DNA from: Brassica napus
Lineage: Eukaryota; Streptophyta; Magnoliopsida; Brassicales; Brassicaceae
NCBI RefSeq assembly: GCF_020379485.1
Contig: NC_063448.1
Coordinates: forward strand, 18,437,726 to 18,501,725
Reading direction: 5' to 3'
DNA: 64,000 nucleotides
Shown in pieces: positions 1 through 11,800 of the stretch. Position 1 is the first letter of the stretch. Every line of letters begins with the position of its first letter. A program made the translations under genes and the position numbers. The notes beneath the pieces were generated by a model. It was not told the origin of the DNA, made no database searches, and saw only the letters and a program-made list of their open reading frames with translations.

Positions 1-1068
1 TTACATCCCGATCCTTGTTTGTAATCTGTTCCCGATCAGCTTCAGCTTAAGGCGTTCCTGATCCTAGCTAAGACGATCTCGGCTTGTTCAACCTCAGCTC
101 GCAAACAAGACGATCTCAGACAGCTCGCGGATAGCTCGCGACCCGATCAGCACGTTGGACAGCTCGCGTTCCCGATCTCTACAATCAGACAGCTCACGAC
201 AACATCAGCTCGCGTTCCGATCAGTTCCAGCTCGCGGTTCATCTCTTTGGTGGTCCATTCAACCCTACTTGAGGTTAAGGTAATTCAAAACCTTAAAGAG
301 AACCCATAATCGAATTTGATTGTTTGATAAAGAATTGAAACCATAAAACTATAAACCCTAATTGTATATGTGTTGAAATCAAAACCATAGGGTAATAGAT
401 CAAAACCCCTATGAGTAAATGGAAGCTCATAATCATAAGTTCGATACCCCGAATTCCTTTATCCTTAGCCGCATACATGCATAATGCATACTATGCAAGA
501 AATCGATCAAAACCCTAAAATCCTAAAACATGATCGATTTTGAACAAACCCTAAACTAATCGATTGATTGTTGGATTGCTTGAACCGATTATATGTTTTG
601 ATTGATTGAATATAATTACATAGGAATCGTTTGCTAAGATTTTTTAATCTCATAATTGAATATGGTTGTTTTGAAATTGAATCACATTGAAACCGATTGC
701 ATAAAGATCATATAGAAATCGTATTGTTTAATTGATAAAACCGTTTGCCAGGATTGATAAATTTATGCTTGAATTGAAATTGAAATTGAAACCCTAATAC
801 TTTGAAATTGAAATTGAATTCTAGCTTGATAGTTTGATCGAAATTGATTGTTGCTTAATTCGACTTTGAAATAGATTGATTGAATTAATGAATCCGATTG
901 CATGATCTTGAGATTGAAACCGCCTGTTAGGATAACTGTTTTCATATGACCTAGTCTTGATTGTTTGAAATCGAATACTTGAATCTGAAACTGTATAATC
1001 CGATTGAAACTGAAACTACATGCTAGATTAATTGTTCTAGACTTGATCATACCTTGTAGTCGTGAGGC
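1..1068. other. Unassigned AT-rich leader, no gene seen
   Basis: No convincing coding sequence. The first 240 bases are rich in short repeats built on GATC, AGCTCGCG and CAGCTCG. From about 760 to 1060 the sequence is a drift of TTGAAATTGAAA-like simple motifs. It lies immediately upstream of a copia gag reading frame but matches neither the N-terminal half of gag nor the LTR seen at 4729-4999. It could be foreign sequence that replaced the 5' end of the retrotransposon, or a divergent leader. The open frames here have no recognisable domain. Confidence 0.5.
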
Positions 1069-1842
1069 TTGTTACAATTAGAAATGAGATATGATCACCA
1101 GAGAACGGTGTTATTACAAAAGGCTATGTATGATTGGAGGAATCTCAGAATCCAGGACTTCAAGTCCGTGGACGAATATAACTCGGCCCTGTTTAAAATA
1201 TTTTCAAAATTGAAACTGTGTGGTGAGGATATAACGGATAAGGATATGCTTGAGAAAACATTTTCCACCGTCCACACAAGCAATGTGTTGTTACAACAAC
1301 AGTACCGTGAGAAGGGCTTCACAACTTATGCTAATCTGATCTCTTGTCTCTTGCTCGCTGAGCTGAACAATGAACTGTTGATGAGAAATAGTGAATTGAG
1401 ACCTCCTGGAACAAACCCATTACCTGAGGCACATGCGACCGTAGAGGTTAAGAAAGAGTCGAACCATGTCCAGAGTGATAGCCAACACAACTGTGGTCGT
1501 AGAAAATGGCATGGATGTGGTGGTCGAGACCGAAAGTCGTTTGGTCGAGGCCAAGGCAACTCATATGGCCGTGGCTCCTATGGAGGCCGTGGACATGGCC
1601 GAGGTCGTGGTACATCTTTCAAGCCACAAAACTCGACCAAATCCGTGTGCCATAGATGTGGTATGGATAATCATTGGGCTAAGACATGTAGGACTCCGAA
1701 AAATCTCGTTGACCTCTACCAAGAGAGTTTGAAAGGAAAGAATCCTGAAGCTCATATGACTTATCAAGATGGTGAAGATGATTTCAATCATGACCGAGAC
1801 GATCTTATGGATTATGAAACTTCAGATTGTTTAAAAGAATGA
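1069..1842 (+). pseudogene. Copia gag fragment with CCHC zinc knuckle
   Basis: An open frame of 257 codons matches the C-terminal two thirds of a plant copia Gag (UBN2 / gag-polypeptide type). Visible landmarks are RYDHQRTVLL near the start, the run LKLCGEDITD, a Gly/Arg-rich stretch at about residues 145-185, and a zinc knuckle CHRCGMDNHWAKTC at about residues 194-207 (C-x2-C-x4-H-x4-C). The usual N-terminal gag portion is missing, so the first ATG is only the first Met in a truncated frame. Gag would package the element RNA in cytoplasmic particles; this copy cannot do so alone. Confidence 0.85.
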
Positions 1843-1974
1843 GGTTGAATTAGACATCTATGTTTTCATGTTCTTTGCTTTATGTTTTCTATGTTTTGAT
1901 TGCTTTGAACTTATTTTATTAATGAATGAAAGTTTTTATATGAAGTCTCTAAAGTATCATTCCGGGTATAGCCA

Positions 1975-2781
1975 GTCTCATAGAGGGCTACGATCAGGCT
2001 AACATCCTGTTGCCTAAGGGTACGCATCTAGAGATATCTGATGCATTGTATTCACCTAGCTCTAAGAGAAGCCTATTATGCTTTAAAGACATTTGAATGA
2101 ATGGCTTTCATATTGAGACTAAGGGCGAAGGAAACAAAGAGTTCCTTGAGTATATACATGCGTTCTCTACTGGCCTTTTACTATGCTAAGGTCGGAATGA
2201 TAGAGACCAATGCTGGTGAGTTCACGTCCCAAGCGTTTAATGGTTACTGTATGTCCATGGGGGTAAGTGTGGAACACTCCGTGGCACATGTACATACACA
2301 GAACAGCTTGGCCGAATCATTCATAAAACAAATCCAGCTAATAGCTAGACCATTGCTTATGAGGTCTAAGCTTCCGGCCACAGCTTGGGGACACGCGGTC
2401 TTGCACGCGGCCGAACTGATTCATATCAGACCGTCTAGTGAACATAAGTATTTCCCATCACAATTGCTTACGGGTCATGAGCCAAACATATCCCATCTTA
2501 AAACATTTGGTTGTGCCGTCTATGTACCAATTGCTCCACCACAGAGAACAAAGATGGGACCTCAAAGGAGGATGGAGATATATGTTGGATATGATTCCCC
2601 CACGATTATAAAATATCTTGAGCCAACTACGGGTGATTTATTTAAGGCCAGGTATGCGGATTGTCACTTTGATGAATCCGAACATCCAACATTAGGGGGA
2701 GATAGCAATAAGCTGGTAAAAAAAGATTACATGGAATCAAACATCCTTATCTTGGCAAGATCCTCAGACTCAGGAATGTGA
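1975..2781 (+). pseudogene. Copia protease scrap and integrase core remnant
   Basis: About 1985-2095 encodes, in shifted frames, a piece resembling the protease C-terminal region of copia elements (residues like ANILLPKGTHLEISDALYS). The 226-codon frame 2101-2781 then carries the second half of the integrase: GEFTSQAFNGYC, HTQNSLAESF, ARPLLMRSKLP and the downstream GHEPNISHLKTFGCAVYVP. The zinc-binding HHCC domain and the first catalytic Asp region are absent, which indicates an internal deletion around 2095-2200. Integration activity is not possible. Confidence 0.82.
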
Positions 2782-2827
2782 TTTAGAAGTCCAAAATATT
2801 ATACATTTACAAAAGCTAGCTAATCAA

Positions 2828-4041
2828 TTGTCTGATTCCTTTGCTGACCCGAAAAGAGTGACTAAGTCATATATACCAGCTGATAATGCACCAATCAGAA
2901 TTGATGTTCAAGAGGGACACAATCAAGTTGCTACAGAGTCTCGACAACGTTTGAAACGTGGTAGACCAATAGGTTCCAAAGATAAGAACCCTCGGAAAAC
3001 TAAGAAAGGTGCAGAGCATGAAACCGAGGTTGTTGAAACCCTAGACACGACCGCGGCCGTTCCTAAATCCCGGGACTTAACCGCGGCCGATCCCAAAACC
3101 CTAATAGCGATCGCGGCCGATCATGAATGCTTAGATGTGGCCGGCCCTTATGTATCTAATACTGATTCTTGGGACGCCAAGATTCAAGGTACTGAAGGTC
3201 CTAATAATAAGGAGATCTCAATAAACTATGTCTTGTCTGGGATACAATGGAACAGAAAGAATGTCGACATTGATGATATATTTGCATACAAGGTAGCACT
3301 TGAACTTATGGATTTGAATGAGGATCATGAACCTTGGATTGGATCAAATGGAAAGAAGCTATAAACGTGGAGTTAAACTCTTTAAAGAAGAGTGATGTCT
3401 TTGGACCAATAGTCCGGACACCATATGATGTTAAACCAGTCGGCTATAAGTGGGTCTTTGTGAGGAAAAGAAATGAACACGGCAAGGTTGTGAGATATAA
3501 AGCACGGCTTGTTGCACAAGGATTTTCACAGAGACCTGGAATAGATTATGAGGAGACGTACTCCCCTGTGGTGGATGCTACTACTTTTAGATTCCTGATA
3601 AGTCTGGCTATAAGAGAGAACTTAGACTTGCGGTTAATGGATATTGTAACTGCATACTTATATGGACCACTGGATAATGAGATTTATATGAAAGTACCAG
3701 AGGGTATAGATTTGAAAAACAAATCGAGTACTCGAGAACAACACTATATAAAGTTGAATAAGTCACTTTATGGATTGAAACAATCAGGTCGAATGTGGTA
3801 CAATAGGCTAAGTGAGTACCTAGAGAGAGAAAGATACAAGAATGATCCGATCAGCCCTTGTATCTTTATAAAGAAATTCGGCCAGGGCTTTGTGATTATA
3901 GCAGTGTATGTTGATGATTTAAATATCCTAGGAACCTCTGGAGAGATTTCCCAAACAGTTGAATATCTTAAGAAAGAACTCGAGATGAAAGATCTTGAAA
4001 AAAAAATAAAGTTTTTTTTGGGATTACACTTGAGTACATAA
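2828..4041 (+). pseudogene. Copia linker and reverse transcriptase, frameshifted
   Basis: 2828-3364 is the low-complexity linker that follows integrase in copia polyproteins (KRGRPIGSKDKNPRK is typical). The frame shifts at about 3340-3360. 3334-4041 is the reverse transcriptase proper: WKEAINVELNSL, YKARLVAQGFSQRPGIDYEE, LMDIVTAYLYG, LNKSLYGLKQSGRMWYNRL and the catalytic YVDD box at about residue 192. The fingers and palm look well preserved, so decay was by small indels rather than by long drift. The linker is out of frame with RT. Confidence 0.9.
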
Positions 4042-4319
4042 GATGGAATCCTTGTGCATCAAATAGCATATACAGAGAAAGTACTCAAGAGATTCAATAT
4101 GGCCGAGTCTCACCCATTGTCTAGCCCCATGGTCGTGAGGTCTCTCGGCCTGTACACTGACCCGTTCCATCCTAAGATGGACGATAAAGATGTCCTTGGT
4201 CCCGAAGTGCCATATCTCAGTGCTATAGGAGCTTTGATGTATCTGGCTAGTCACACGACCATATATATGTTTTGCCGTGAATCTATTGTCTAGATTAAGC
4301 TTTTGTCCAACCCAAAGGC

Positions 4320-4600
4320 ACTAGAACGGGATTAAACATGTTCTTCGTTACCTGCAAGGAACGAAAGATTTGAGTTTATTTTATACTAACCAAAACAAAG
4401 AAGGTTTAGTTGATTTTGCTGATGCAGGTTATCTTTCGGATCCACACAATGCTCGATCACAGACATGCTATGTTTTCACACATGGTGGAACGGCCATATC
4501 ATGGCGTTCCATGAAGCAGACGATCGCGGCCACATCTTCAAACCATTCGGAGATCTTGGCTGTTCATGAGGCCAGCCGCGAGTTGTTCAGAACAGGGTGA
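4320..4600 (+). pseudogene. Copia RNase H fragment
   Basis: The stretch around 4338-4365 reads HVLRYLQGTKD in frame with the 76-codon segment beginning at 4370. That segment contains the RNase H signature FADAGYLSDP, CYVFTHGGTAISWRSMKQ and TSSNHSEILAVHEASRE. The frame is closed by a stop at 4598. The preceding 4054-4293 segment (HQIAYTEKVLKRF, GALMYLA) is the RT-RNase H connection in another frame. Downstream comes the conserved untranslated spacer that leads to the polypurine tract. Confidence 0.85.
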
Positions 4601-4728
4601 GTAATACGTGTTGTACTCTTTTTCCTTCACCATGGTTTTGTCCTACTGGATTTTCCTGGTAAGGTTTTAATGAGGCAACATCTAAAATGTATTACAATCC
4701 TTGTATGGTTATGGCATCCAAGGGGGAG

Positions 4729-4999
4729 TGTTATAAATCATATTGATGATGTCCATAACCGGCCCGGTTAATAACCGGCCCAATGCAAGAGAGAGAGAAA
4801 GTCGACCGTCAGGAAAGAGAGAGAAAATCGGCATCTTGCATTTTCCTTATTAGATTATGATTTGTACTCTTTCCATATTTGTATTTCTTTTCTTTAGTCT
4901 TTGCATTATTCTATGACGGTGTAATTCTCTATATATAAAGGGCTCCTTATGTTTATGAATAATATAAAAACATAGATTATATTCTCTTGTTTCACGACA
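4729..4999 (+). repeat. 3' LTR of the copia element
   Basis: It begins TGTTATAAATCATATTGATG directly after the polypurine tract AAGGGGGAG and ends about TTCACGACA, giving TG...CA ends and a length near 271 bp, usual for short copia LTRs. Inside is a plausible TATA box, TATATAAA at 4932-4939. The matching 5' copy is not in the window, so the right border is set by the CA ending only. Confidence 0.7.
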
Positions 5000-5846
5000 A
5001 AAAATTGTATATTCAAAAAAAAATTAATAACTTCAGCTTAACTCAGTAAGTCATGAAACAACATATTCTGATATATAGAAAAAAGTTAGCATCTGAAACG
5101 AACAAGACGCAATCACGAAGAATCCCCTATCCAAATGCTACAAAAAATACTTGATTAAGCACAACCACTACAAACTCCCACATTACTAGATATGGGAAAA
5201 CAATGCATTCACAATATAAAATTATACTAATTTTACACCGATTCAAACCACATCAAACAACCTTACAAACAACAATTGACAAAAAATATTGCCAGACAAA
5301 GCAAACATCTTGAGGAACTAAAAGTATCGATTGGCGTTGTTTTCTTGGCTTTTCTCAAATGGAAATGACAAATAATCTTAAATCCCGCGCGTAACGCGGA
5401 CCAACCTTATATTTACAACTTTTTTGGACAAACATATCTACATCATTATCGTATTCTCTATATGCATAAGAATTGAAGTAATAAGCTTACACTAATTGGT
5501 GTTATTAATATGTTAATGTTAAGTTGCTAACTACTATGTATATGCATCTTATTCTTTGTACAAAACACAACTCAGTAATGAAAATCAATAATTCTTTTTT
5601 ATATTGCTTCGCATATACATTCAACTTATCAATTTCATTATGGGTATTTTTCTTTTCCACCCACTTTGACAAATCAAAGTATGTCAATACATTTGGCTTT
5701 TGAGATAAAGCGCAAAAGATATAGTTTTCCTTCAAATTTCAAAATATTGTATGCTTCGCCTCTAATAAAGAAGTTATAGGAAAGCTGTAAAAGGAAGTAA
5801 CCGGAAAAATAACTTATAAAACGTAAAACATGATAGAGCGAGCAAA
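5000..5846. other. Intergenic AT-rich stretch; possible Helitron 3' end near 5385-5411
   Basis: No gene seen. The single notable motif is CCCGCGCGTAACGCGG at about 5384-5399, a short GC palindrome in AT-rich DNA. It resembles the subterminal hairpin of plant Helitrons, but the expected CTRR end is not convincing (CCTTAT follows). The rest is 3' flank of the KCR2-like gene. Confidence 0.4.
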
Positions 5847-8800
5847 CTAAGACAAGCCTCTTCTACGAAGACCGACAGAGAGACGCCAAGTATCAAGAAG
5901 GTTCTCCGGCAAAAGACCAGCGAGAAACCACTGAAGGGAATGAGCCCAAAATGGAGAGCATTGTGATCCAATTCCGATCTGCTCCACCGCCGCTTTTGCA
6001 TATACTTCCGGCGATGGTACAAAGAAGCTTGGTTTATCTATATCTGCTACTTCTGACACCATCCTCGTTGCCACATATAACGGCACCTGCCACATTACAT
6101 GGGAAGTCATAACATAATTAAATACATATCGTATTCTAAGTTGCAAAAAAAACATACATCGTATTCTTTAAACTAATGTATAAGAAAACAAAAAGGTACC
6201 TGACATTGGACGTGGATGCCAAACTGCTTATATTCCACATGCAACGATCTTGATAGTTTATCAACATAACTGCATGCACGTATTCGTCAATTCACTTGTG
6301 CACCAACCAAGCATAAAATTCATAAAACAGCTGACATTTTGTTTTATAAAAAAAACGATAAAATGACAATTAGTGTATACATTTTACAAAATATGATAAT
6401 TAGCCTTTCCGAATCACCAAAGACATTTTTATCAACTTATGGACAAATGATACTATGTATTGCTATGATGCTATCAAAGTAAAAACGTTACTTAGTTGTC
6501 ATTTTTACAAATAACCTAGAACAAGGTTTGTCGCGTGATTATTCATCATTATTACTTTAACATCCACCTATCTAAAAATTCGTAAATTCACGGGTCTTAC
6601 ATGTGGGTGGGTTAGTGGGGATATACATTTACATGTGTGGAGTCGATTACACAGTTTCATACACAATTTATTATACAACAACTAATAACTACAAAAAAAA
6701 AAAAAAATAGAAAGAACGGACCGAAACCTTAATCACTACATGCAAGTCACCGATATAGCTGTAGTTAGTAATTTGAAAAGAAACAAAACTTTGTAGTAGT
6801 TTTCAGTATTAAAATAGATATAATTTAATATTCCAATATAGACCGTTTTACACTATAATGCATGATTTTAAATAACTACAAACTTATAATTGAGCTAAGT
6901 AACTAACTTTAAGTCAAGATCTTTTAGACTTTTAGTTAGAGCTAATAACAACCAAAGTTTAGTTTTCTACTTTATCTTGGTTAGAAATCTGTTTTAAATG
7001 ACATAAGATATCTTGTGAATCTTTTTTTTACTCCCATCTAATATTTTTCTTAAGACCTCTCTAGTTTTTTCTAATTTTGTTGGTTAGTATGCTTATATTT
7101 ATAAAATGTGCATTGAACTTAGAAGCAGTAAATAAAAGAAAAGTTAAAGTCCTAACGCTTTGGTGGCGGCGTAGATGGCATAGAGAGGATGAGAAGGGAC
7201 AACAACTGCGGCGCCGGAGCTAATATTTATGATAGCTCCTCGACGGCGGTGAAGCATTGGTCCGATGAGAGATCTTGTGACCCAGGTGGTGGCTTCAAGA
7301 TTAACCCTAAGGATTTTGGTCCATGTGAGTTGGTCAACCTCGTGGAAGAACATGGCTCGTGGATAAGTTATACCAACGTTGTTTATCAGAATTCCAACTT
7401 CGAGGCCTTTGATTCCCTCCTCGATTGCTTCATATCCTCTTTCTGCACATTTCTCCAATTTATCACTGCTCCTAAATACAACACCCTTCATTTCTTTTTT
7501 TCTTTTTTCTTTTTTTTTTTTAATTATAGAACCCTTCATTTCTATATTACATCTGCCACCATTTTTGGTTTTGCATGCGTATCATCTTTGTAGACTGAAA
7601 TAGCTTAGAAGTTTACCCGGCCCCCTAAAATAATAAATATACAAAAACTAAAAAAAAAATATTTTAAGAAAGCATTTGATCTTTAGTTTAATCTTGTGAA
7701 TGCATGTATTAGTTAGTAACGTTATACTATAACAAATTAAAGTGTATCTTGCATTCTAGAGCAATTGTATACTATATTTACTCGGTTCATTTTGCATTTG
7801 GATTGAATAATTGTGTTTTTCATCCTGGCTAGCTGTTGAAACAAGAATATATTTTCCAAGTTTACAGCCCTGTAGTTATGCTCACACAGAGACATATAGA
7901 CGCCTACACTACAAGAAAACAACGGTATTCTGATGGACATTCCGACGGAAAATGAAATCCTCAGAATATACCGAGGAATTTCAGAGGAAATTCCGAGGAA
8001 ACACAAAATTGGGGTTCCTCGGAATTTCCTCGGAATATACCGACGGAATTCCGAGGAAACCTCAGTCCGTCGGAATATTCCGAGGAAATTCCGAGGAACA
8101 ATGTGTTCCTCGGAAAAAACCGATGAATTCCGAGGAAATATTATAGCCGTTGGAGAGCCGTTGGGGGATTTTACAAAATTCCGAGGAAATTTTGACGAAC
8201 TAGCCTTTTCCGTCGGAATTCCGTCGGAATTTCCTCGGTATGTCGGCAGGATTTAAACTATAAATACAAGCACTCCTCTTCCTCTTCTTTCACTCCATAT
8301 CTTCATCCTCCCTCTTACTCTATTTACACACGAATTTGATTCATAAAAAATATGTCTTCTTCAAATTATTTTCGTTCTTGGATCGATCGACCTCATTTGG
8401 ATCCGAACACGAGATTGCTTACGGAAGAATACCAACGAGGTATAACCGAATTCATGGGGTTAGTTCACCGACAACCGGAAGCAAAAACAGGTATGTTAAG
8501 ATGTCCTTGCTCTAATTGTAAAAATAGAAAGGTTATTAAAGAGTGGGATGTTTGGACTCATCTATATTTGAGTGGGTTTACACGAAGTTACAAAATTTGG
8601 TATCATCATGGGGAAACTGATTATGAACATGGTAGTACTAGCGAACCTCAGCCAGCGGTTAGATTAGAAGAACCAATTAGAACGGATGTAGATTATGGTG
8701 TAGGTACTGAGCAGATGGTAAATGATCATTTTAGAGGGGAAGATTTACCCAATGCAGAAGCTAGGAGATTTTATGATATGTTGGATGCTGGAAAGCAACC

Positions 8801-11800
8801 ATTGTACGAAGGTTGCAGAGATGGTCATTCAGCTTTATCATCTGCTACAAGATTGATGGGCATTAAAACAGATTATAATTTGGCTGAAGACTGTGTGGAT
8901 GCGATTGCTGATTTTGTAAAAGGTATTCTACCCGAGGATAATGTAGCTCCTGGTTCATACTACGAGGTTCAGAAACTCGTAGCTGGTCTTGGTTTATCGT
9001 ATCAGGTAATAGATGTATGCAGCGACAACTGCATGATTTATTGGAGGGCGGATGAACAGCGGGTTACATGCAAATTTTGTGGAAAGCCTCGTTATAAAGA
9101 TACGAGTGGAAGAGTTCCAGTGCCATATAAAAGGATGTGGTATTTACCTTTGACGGAAAGGTTGCAGAGGTTGTATCTGTCTGAACGCACAGCGCAACCA
9201 ATGAGATGGCATGCGGAGCACTCAACAGATGGTGAGATCAGACATCCTTCAGATGCAAAAGCGTGGAAGCATTTCCAATCAAAGTATCCCGACTTTGCGT
9301 ATGAGAGAAGAAATGTCTACCTTGGATTATGTACTGATGGTTTCAGTCCGTTTGGCAAGAGTGGAAGACAGTATTCTCTATGGCCCGTCATTCTTACACC
9401 ATACAACCTCCCCCCAAACTTGTGCTTGCGACGAGAGTTTTTGTTTCTCTCGATTCTCGTTCCCGGACCAGAGCATCCTAAGAGATCACTTGATGTGTTT
9501 CTTCAGCCACTAATATATGAGTTGCAACAACTATGGGCTCAAGGTGCTGAAACATACGATGTTTCGTGTAAAGAAAACTTTCAAATGCGGGCAGTACTAA
9601 TGTGGACAATAAGTGATTTTCCAGCATATGGTATGTTGTCTGGATGGACAACGCATGGAAGGCTATCATGTCCATATTGTCAAGATAACACTGATGCTTT
9701 CCAACTAAAACACGGAAGGAAAACGTGTTGGTTTGACTGTCACAGGAGATTCCTACCACCTGATCATCCATATCGTAGGAGTAGGAATTTGTTTACGAAG
9801 AACAAGAGGGTGTTTGACAGTCCACCTCCGGAAATTTGTGGGAAAGATTTGAAGATACAACTAAGAGATTTTGGTGCAGAAAGGACGCCAGAAGTCGGTG
9901 GACATGAGCGTTTTCCGGTAGATGCTGTTGGAGAACTACATAACTGGCACAAAAAAAGTATTTTCTGGGATCTGCCATACTGGGAGGATCATCTGCTAAG
10001 GCATAATTTAGATGTCATGCATATTGAGAAGAACTTTTTTGACAATCTCATGAACACGATCCTTAATGTTCAAGGTAAAACAAAGGATAATTTGAAGTCA
10101 AGACTGGATTTAGTCGATATATGTGCTCGTTCAGAACTTCATGTTGATGAGAATGGTAGGGCTCCTTTTCCCATATACCGACTTGATGCAGCGGGAAAAG
10201 ATGCGTTCTTTGATTGGATTTCAAACGATGTGGAATTTCCAGACGGTTACGCATCAAATTTGCGTAACTGTATCGACAGAAAGGAAGGAAAGTTTACTGG
10301 CTTGAAAAGCCACGATTGCCATGTAATGATGCAGCGCCTCCTTCCGTTCGCCTTCAAGGAACTATTACCACGAAATGTTCATGAAGCAATTGCAGGGATA
10401 AGTGGTTTCTTCCGCGATTTATGCACGAGATCAGTGACTCTTGAAGGTATTGAAAATTTGAAGACTAACATAGCCGTGATTCAGTGCAACCTTGAGAAGA
10501 TATTTCCCCTCATTTTTTGATGTTATGGAGCATCTTGTTATTCACCTGGCAAGAGAATTGGAACTTGGTGGTCCTGTGCAGTATAGATGGATGTATCTGT
10601 ATGAGCGGTATATGTTCCATTTGAAGAAGATGGTGAAAAATTTAAGTAGGGTGGAAGGTTCTATAGTCGCACAGATGATCAATGAAGAAACTTCAAACTT
10701 TGCCGAGTACTACTTTCCAGCAGAAGTTCAGACCAAAAACAGAAGACCTGCTCGGCATGATGATAGAGGCGAACGGGCAACATATCATGTTACGGTTCCA
10801 GACATTTTCACAGATGTTGGACGACTTAGCGGAAAACCAAAGGACCGTCGACTTACTGAGCAGGAGCGCAGTCATTTGCAAACATATTTGCTCACCAACT
10901 GCGAAGACGTTCTTCAATATGAGAGGTAAATAAATGAGCTTACAAATTTTTATTTTAACAAGTTGAAATTTAAATCTTAATTAATTACATTATTGTCATC
11001 ATATACAGGATTTTCATGGCAGAAAAGCGGTTCGAGTATAGATACGCCACAGAGGACGAACTAGAAGAAATGAAGCAGAGAGAATTTAGTGGATGGATGT
11101 TTACTTATGTGAGTGCTTTAAACAAATTAAAATATATTTTATCACATATTTATACTAATTCACATTTATTGATATAATATATATATATGTGCTATTAATA
11201 GGTGTCTGCTGGTTTGGCCAGAGGTGAAACATTTGACGATTGGATACGTGAGATGGTCGTTGGACCAAACTTTGTTGTGAAGTCATATCCGAGATTTTGT
11301 ACTCGAGGATATGCATTCACAACTCAGAAGAGGAGACGTTCGAGTACGACTTATGATGCTGGCGTTTGTTCTGCATCAGGAGATGATGTATACTACGGAC
11401 ACATACATGAGATTTTGGAAATTAAGTATTTGGGCATGGTTGGATTGCGCTGTACTGTTTTCTATTGTGATTGGCACGACAACACCCCAGATCGAGGTGT
11501 GAGAACAGATGCATTTGGTGTTACATCAGTAAATTCGAGGCGAAAGCTGCAATATTATGATCCTTTCATTCTTGCTTCTCAGGCCGATCAGGTAATTAAA
11601 TGTTAATTATTCAGAATGATTCATCATCATGTGTATTAATTTATAATTTTTCTAAATGTTACAGGTTTGTTATATCAAGTACCCCCGGGTAAGGAACAGA
11701 GATGATCCATGGGTTACTGTTACAAGACTCAACCCGAGAGGCCGAGTTCAGGGAAGTTCTGAGCTGGAAGACCCACTACAACCAAGCACATCCGGCAACT

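Larger units (their letters stand above)
1069..4999 (+). mobile_element. Degenerate Ty1/copia LTR retrotransposon, 5' end missing
   Basis: Read left to right, the remnants are gag with a CCHC knuckle, a scrap of protease, the integrase core, reverse transcriptase, RNase H, a conserved untranslated spacer, a polypurine tract (CAAGGGGGAG ending at 4728) and a 3' LTR. This order (integrase before RT) is diagnostic of Ty1/copia. The coding region is broken by frameshifts and stops between 1842 and 2100, near 2781-2828, near 3340-3360, and between 4041 and 4370. A segment between protease and integrase is deleted. The 5' LTR and primer-binding site were not found in the window. It is a dead copy, probably old. 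Confidence 0.9.

Noticed and set aside
1..240. A 5' copia LTR at the window start
   Set aside because: No similarity to the 3' LTR at 4729-4999 and no primer-binding site (TGGTATCAGAGC type) follows.
5384..5411. A Helitron 3' end upstream of KCR2's stop
   Set aside because: The GC palindrome is typical but no CTRR-T end follows and no 5' terminus was found.
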